Positions 14,764-17,340 of a DNA stretch of 17,340 nucleotides are shown here, piece by piece. A program made the position numbers and the translations under genes. Positions within the stretch are counted from its first letter, which is position 1; the number at the start of each line of letters is the position of its first letter. The stretch spans positions 1 through 17,340 of the forward strand of contig PLMI01000062.1 in NCBI GenBank assembly GCA_003142435.1, in the 5' to 3' direction. Source of the stretch: Coxiellaceae bacterium (GTDB lineage: Bacteria > Pseudomonadota > Gammaproteobacteria > UBA9339). A model generated the notes under the pieces. The model had not been told where the DNA came from. It did no database searches and saw only the letters and a list, made by a program, of their open reading frames with translations.

Positions 14764-14839
14764 TGGTGGAGCTAAGCGGGTTCGAACCGCTGACCCCTTG
14801 CATGCCATGCAAGTGCTCTCCCAGCTGAGCTATAGCCCC
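14764..14839 (-). tRNA. tRNA-Ala (anticodon GGC)
   Basis: The minus strand gives a 76-base cloverleaf starting GGGGCTATAGCTCAGC, with anticodon stem CTTGC/GCAAG, loop ATGGCAT (anticodon GGC at 14804-14806), T arm GGTTCGAACC, discriminator A and encoded CCA (14764-14766). It precedes tRNA-Glu by 70 bases in the direction of transcription. Confidence 0.97.
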
Positions 14840-14859
14840 AAATACTTTAAGCAGAAAGC

Positions 14860-14889
14860 ATTTTAAATACTTTAAGTTTCATTTGTCAA
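14860..14889 (-). promoter_or_regulatory. Promoter of the tRNA-Ala/tRNA-Glu transcript
   Basis: On the minus strand a consensus -35 TTGACA (14884-14889) is followed by an 18-base spacer and TAAAAT (14860-14865, five of six to consensus). The expected start near 14853 lies about 14 bases before the mature tRNA-Ala end. The word AAATACTTTAAG occurs at 14840-14851 and 14865-14876 (plus strand), around the start region. Confidence 0.7.
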
Positions 14890-15071
14890 TGAGCTTTTCA
14901 ATATAGTTTTTGCTTATCAAAGAAGAGTCAATTTGAAATAACTCTGAATTCCTCGGAGAAAAACCAATTTGCACTTGCACATTATTGAATAAAACAAAAG
15001 CCATCGCATTAATCGGAAAAAGCACTTAACGAAAAATGAGATGGTTATTGATTATTGCATTTTGATATTTT

Positions 15072-15642
15072 TTATTTACTAGAAGAAACTGATACCGCAA
15101 CATGCTTTTCAATCAATCCAGTAGATGCTGTTACTTCTTTGCCATAAGCTTCTTCTGCATCATGCTCACCACCAAAATCAAGTCTAAATTTTAAGGTATT
15201 CTCTACGCTGCCAGATAGATCATCAGAATTGGGTACTAAATATTTAAGAGTGCTTTCTATTTCTAATAATAGGACCTGACGGTATTTTTCCAAACTAGCC
15301 AATTCGTTAGTTTTGTTGTTTAAATATTGTTCATCAGGAAGAGATTTTAGCTTGCTTTCGATAGGTATTTGTAATTCATCGTGAATTAGTTGAAAATAGT
15401 TGTTGATGGCTGATAAGCGGCCAACTTGAATGTTTGAACCCTAACTTGAACAATTCTTCATTTGTATTTTCTAACTGACGGTTTATTTGCAGCAAGTACT
15501 CCCGCTCTTGATCTATTGGATCTGATTGCTGTTCTGTCTCTGAATCTAATTGTAGAAATGGAATTTGATCTTCTGGTGTCGGTTGCTTTACTGATACTTC
15601 TTTTGGTTGTTGTTCTGGCTGTTCTATTCGTGGACTAAGCAT
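15072..15642 (-). pseudogene. Hypothetical charged/coiled-coil protein, single-base frameshift
   Basis: The front frame runs from the ATG at 15642 (MLSPRIEQPEQQ, then a Glu/Gln/Pro-rich stretch and LLQINRQLENTNEELFKLG). It then drifts into an unlikely tail that stops at 15376. Shifting by one base at the GGG near 15438-15440 enters a frame open to 15072, reading NIQVGRLSAINNYFQLIHDE, LPDEQYLNNKTNELASLEKY and FRLDFGGEHDAEEAYGKE. The total is one base more than whole codons, as after a one-base insertion; the restored protein would be 189 residues. No membrane span is seen. The motif RLDFGG recalls RFDFGS in the partial gene at the right edge. Family unknown; a degraded effector-like gene or a sequencing error are both possible. 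Confidence 0.55.
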
Positions 15643-15740
15643 ATGTTTTTCTCGTTATTGTTATTATATTATTATTGTTATTGCGTTTATGATAATTAAA
15701 AATGCTAATAAAATTATAGGGGCTGTCCTAGATAATCAAC

Positions 15741-15785
15741 ATAATTTCCCCTTACTTTCCTCTTCGTAAGGGGAAGTTATATTTT
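15741..15785. terminator. Strong hairpin between two minus-strand genes
   Basis: ATAATTTCCCCTTAC (15741-15755) pairs with GTAAGGGGAAGTTAT (15766-15780): fourteen pairs plus one G-T, with a 10-base loop. A T tract (ATTTTTA) follows on the plus strand. On the minus strand it lies 25 bases after the stop at 15806, where it would end the upstream gene, although that side has only a short T-rich tail. Confidence 0.65.
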
Positions 15786-15805
15786 TACCTTTATGAGCTT
15801 AGCCT

Positions 15806-16570
15806 TTAGAAAGGTGTAGCTTTTTTGGGTTGTGAGATAACTTGCTGAGAATCATCAGCAGCTTCCTTCTCTTTAGCTGTACTTTTATGATGACGCTTTC
15901 TATGGTGATGGTGATGCTGTTCTTTGTCTTGATTACCCTTGGCGAAAAGACTAAATCCTTGAGTCTTCTGTTTTGACGAAGATTTTGTTTGATCAATACG
16001 TTCTTGTACTTTATCATGCGTATGTTTTATTCCCGATCGTAGCGCTTGTAGTTGCTCTAAACCAACTTTTATTCTTTCGAGTTCTTGTGTTATTGAATCG
16101 CCTTTATCTAGGGCTTCTGCTGCAGTCCAACCTGCTCCTCCAAAACAGCCTATTCCGCCAAGCACCATTGAGGCTGTCGCAATTGTGAGAAGACTACAAA
16201 TTCCCATTTTTATCACCAAACTTGATTCTATTTCTTGAGAACCAAACTCGTGTAAATCTTGGCACATTTTTAATAAAGACAGGAATCCATTTGCACAAAG
16301 GGCTCCAGACCCAATCGTTAAAGCAGAACCAATTTTAATATTCCGCGTTCTCCCTTCTGAAAATTTATTTAACTCTTGTTGACACCGATCTTGATGTTGT
16401 CCGATATAATTTTCATAACTAAAGATTTTTGCGCTTATGTCTATCAAACTTGCATTAAAAATCTCATTAAGATTTTCCAGCCTCTCTAGACTGACTGGTG
16501 TTGATAATTCCTCTCTTATCGATCGTAATTCTTGCATGTTCTTTATTGGGAATAGTTGTTGTTGCATCAT
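15806..16570 (-). CDS. Hypothetical two-span membrane protein with coiled coils and His-rich tail
   Basis: This 254-residue protein starts at the ATG at 16570 with GAGG upstream. Its order is: a helical, coiled-coil-prone N-terminus (residues 10-75), a membrane span at about 78-100 (IKIGSALTIGSGALCANGFL), a second at 119-145 (KMGICSLLTIATASMVLGGI and a GCFGGAG end), another coiled coil (158-195), then a charged tail with five consecutive histidines at 219-223 followed by RKRHHK, and acidic residues. No enzyme motif or known family is recognised. The coiled-coil/membrane-hairpin plan and hydrophilic tail resemble secreted effectors of intracellular bacteria and some inclusion-type proteins, but that is inference. 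It lies in a run of similar minus-strand genes. Confidence 0.72.
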   Translation of the reverse strand: MMQQQLFPIKNMQELRSIREELSTPVSLERLENLNEIFNASLIDISAKIFSYENYIGQHQDRCQQELNKFSEGRTRNIKIGSALTIGSGALCANGFLSLLKMCQDLHEFGSQEIESSLVIKMGICSLLTIATASMVLGGIGCFGGAGWTAAEALDKGDSITQELERIKVGLEQLQALRSGIKHTHDKVQERIDQTKSSSKQKTQGFSLFAKGNQDKEQHHHHHRKRHHKSTAKEKEAADDSQQVISQPKKATPF

Positions 16571-16927
16571 AGAATTTTCCTCACTATTTAATTTTTAGAA
16601 TAATTATAAATGTTAATAATATTTAGTTTTTTGCTCAAAAAAACCAATTTTTTTACTTGCTTAAGTATAGTACCAAATTTTAAAATTGTGAGAAAAAGTT
16701 GGTCGCGAAAAACAATTTTTTAAATTTTCTCTTGTTAACTGCTTGATAATTATAGTGTTTTCAGTGTCTCTCATTTTTGCGCAATTATTGAATTTTCATT
16801 TATTTTTTAAAAAGATTGATCATTTTTTTATTTTTCAGATAAAGCAGAAACTTTTCAAGCGGCTTGAAAAAAAAGCTTCACCAGAAAATGCGATAGCAGT
16901 TATTGTAATTACATTTCAAGCCAGATT
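16571..16927. other. AT-rich intergenic region with short palindromes
   Basis: No convincing gene is seen; a 77-codon plus-strand frame (from TTG at 16743) is made of T-rich, hydrophobic codons and has no ribosome binding site. TTTTCAAG/CTTGAAAA at 16852-16870 and the perfect TGTAATTACA at 16904-16913 are the only structures. TATACT on the minus strand near 16664-16669 could be a -10 for the upstream end of the 254-residue gene, but no good -35 pairs with it. Confidence 0.4.
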
Positions 16928-17340
16928 TTATTTGGGAGCTGAAATTTGGGCAAATTGCTTAGTTGATGCAGTATGACTTGCATCGTTTTTTTGGCTATGA
17001 TGTTTCTTTTTTTTATCGCTCCCAAAATCGAACCGACATGGTGCGCTGCTTTCTGCATTTTTGGTTGAAGCGTTAAGCGCTGTATGAGCAGCTGTTTTAG
17101 TGCGGGACTCTATAAATTCAAGCATGGATTTTACTTCTGATAACTGCGATTTGAGTTTTTGTTTTTCCCCAAAGTTACTTTCTTGCCAAGGTGATTTATT
17201 TTTTTCTTTTTCTGCTTTTTTTCTGTAGCTGCTCGCAATCGTACATCCTATAGGAATGGCAACGATTGCTGCAGGTAGAACCATAATCGAAGCAACGTAT
17301 ATTGTTGTGATGAGTGCATGTAGCGCTTGTTTTTGCGGAT
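16928..17340 (-). CDS. Hypothetical membrane protein, partial at right edge
   Basis: The frame ends with TAA at 16928-16930 and is open to the right edge, so the N-terminus is missing. An internal ATG at 17284 lies within a long hydrophobic stretch (ALITTIYVASIMVLPAAIVA, continuing IPIGCTIAS) and is therefore unlikely to be the start. After the membrane segment comes a basic region (SSYRKKAEKEKNKS), a coiled-coil-like helix (KQKLKSQLSEVKSMLEFIES) and a tail with CRFDFGSDKKKKHHSQK. The layout of membrane span, coiled coil and His/Lys-rich tail repeats that of the 254-residue neighbour, and RFDFGS echoes RLDFGG in the frameshifted gene. These may be divergent paralogues. Function unknown. Confidence 0.65.
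   Translation of the reverse strand, partial: PQKQALHALITTIYVASIMVLPAAIVAIPIGCTIASSYRKKAEKEKNKSPWQESNFGEKQKLKSQLSEVKSMLEFIESRTKTAAHTALNASTKNAESSAPCRFDFGSDKKKKHHSQKNDASHTASTKQFAQISAPK

Noticed and set aside
16852..16870. TTTTCAAG/CTTGAAAA hairpin as a terminator for the right-edge gene
   Set aside because: Read on the minus strand, the T-run precedes the hairpin instead of following it.
16743..16976. 77-codon plus-strand frame
   Set aside because: TTG start without ribosome site, very T-rich and hydrophobic, and it overlaps the end of the partial minus-strand gene.
1..17340. CRISPR array, insertion sequence or rRNA
   Set aside because: No regularly spaced repeats with unique spacers, no transposase-like protein and no rRNA-like sequence were found on either strand.

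Overview
The window is AT-rich DNA from what looks like a gammaproteobacterium. Both tRNA genes have genome-encoded CCA ends and resemble gammaproteobacterial tRNAs. The low GC, decaying genes, and small coiled-coil and membrane-hairpin proteins of effector-like composition would fit a host-associated lineage such as the Legionellales. That placement is inference: no ribosomal RNA or core marker gene is present.

Layout. (1) Positions 1-1018, minus strand: the N-terminal half of a duplicated-type ABC anion-transport permease, running off the left edge. (2) 1326-3130, plus strand: an XRE-type regulator with a degenerate LexA/S24-like domain and a good terminator, then a stomatin-like (band 7/SPFH) membrane protein. 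(3) 3154-3681, minus strand: an unrecognised protein with an HExxE motif. (4) 4059-4584: a Phd/YefM-RelE type II toxin-antitoxin pair with a probable leaderless transcript, followed by a broken gene (4599-4957). (5) 4935-5411, minus strand: an ICMT-like membrane methyltransferase. (6) 5524-8638, plus strand: a probable operon of a TM1266-type ACT-fold protein, an exported Cys-type sulfatase and a radical-SAM/SPASM anaerobic sulfatase maturase. The maturase would convert the sulfatase active-site Cys to formylglycine before export. (7) 8762-9373, minus strand: an unrecognised protein with an RNxxxxH motif like that of HEPN RNases. (8) 9374-9686: a regulatory-looking gap with a perfect 15-bp-arm palindrome and repeated GTGTAAA boxes. 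(9) 9687-12066, plus strand: a tightly packed three-gene cassette of a TIGR04255-family protein, a membrane-anchored HTH protein and a protein with an SHDCDI motif. (10) 12067-13710: a 5'-truncated SIR2-like remnant running in frame into a complete Fic gene that has its own promoter-like sequence. (11) 13854-17340, minus strand: a cluster of small hypothetical genes, two with single-base frameshifts, interrupted by tRNA-Glu(UUC) and tRNA-Ala(GGC).

The best candidate for an undescribed system is the 9687-12066 cassette with its palindromic control region, next to SIR2-like, Fic and HEPN-like genes. The neighbourhood looks like an accessory or defence-type island, but its function cannot be shown from sequence alone. 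The sulfatase-maturase pair is the clearest biochemical module.
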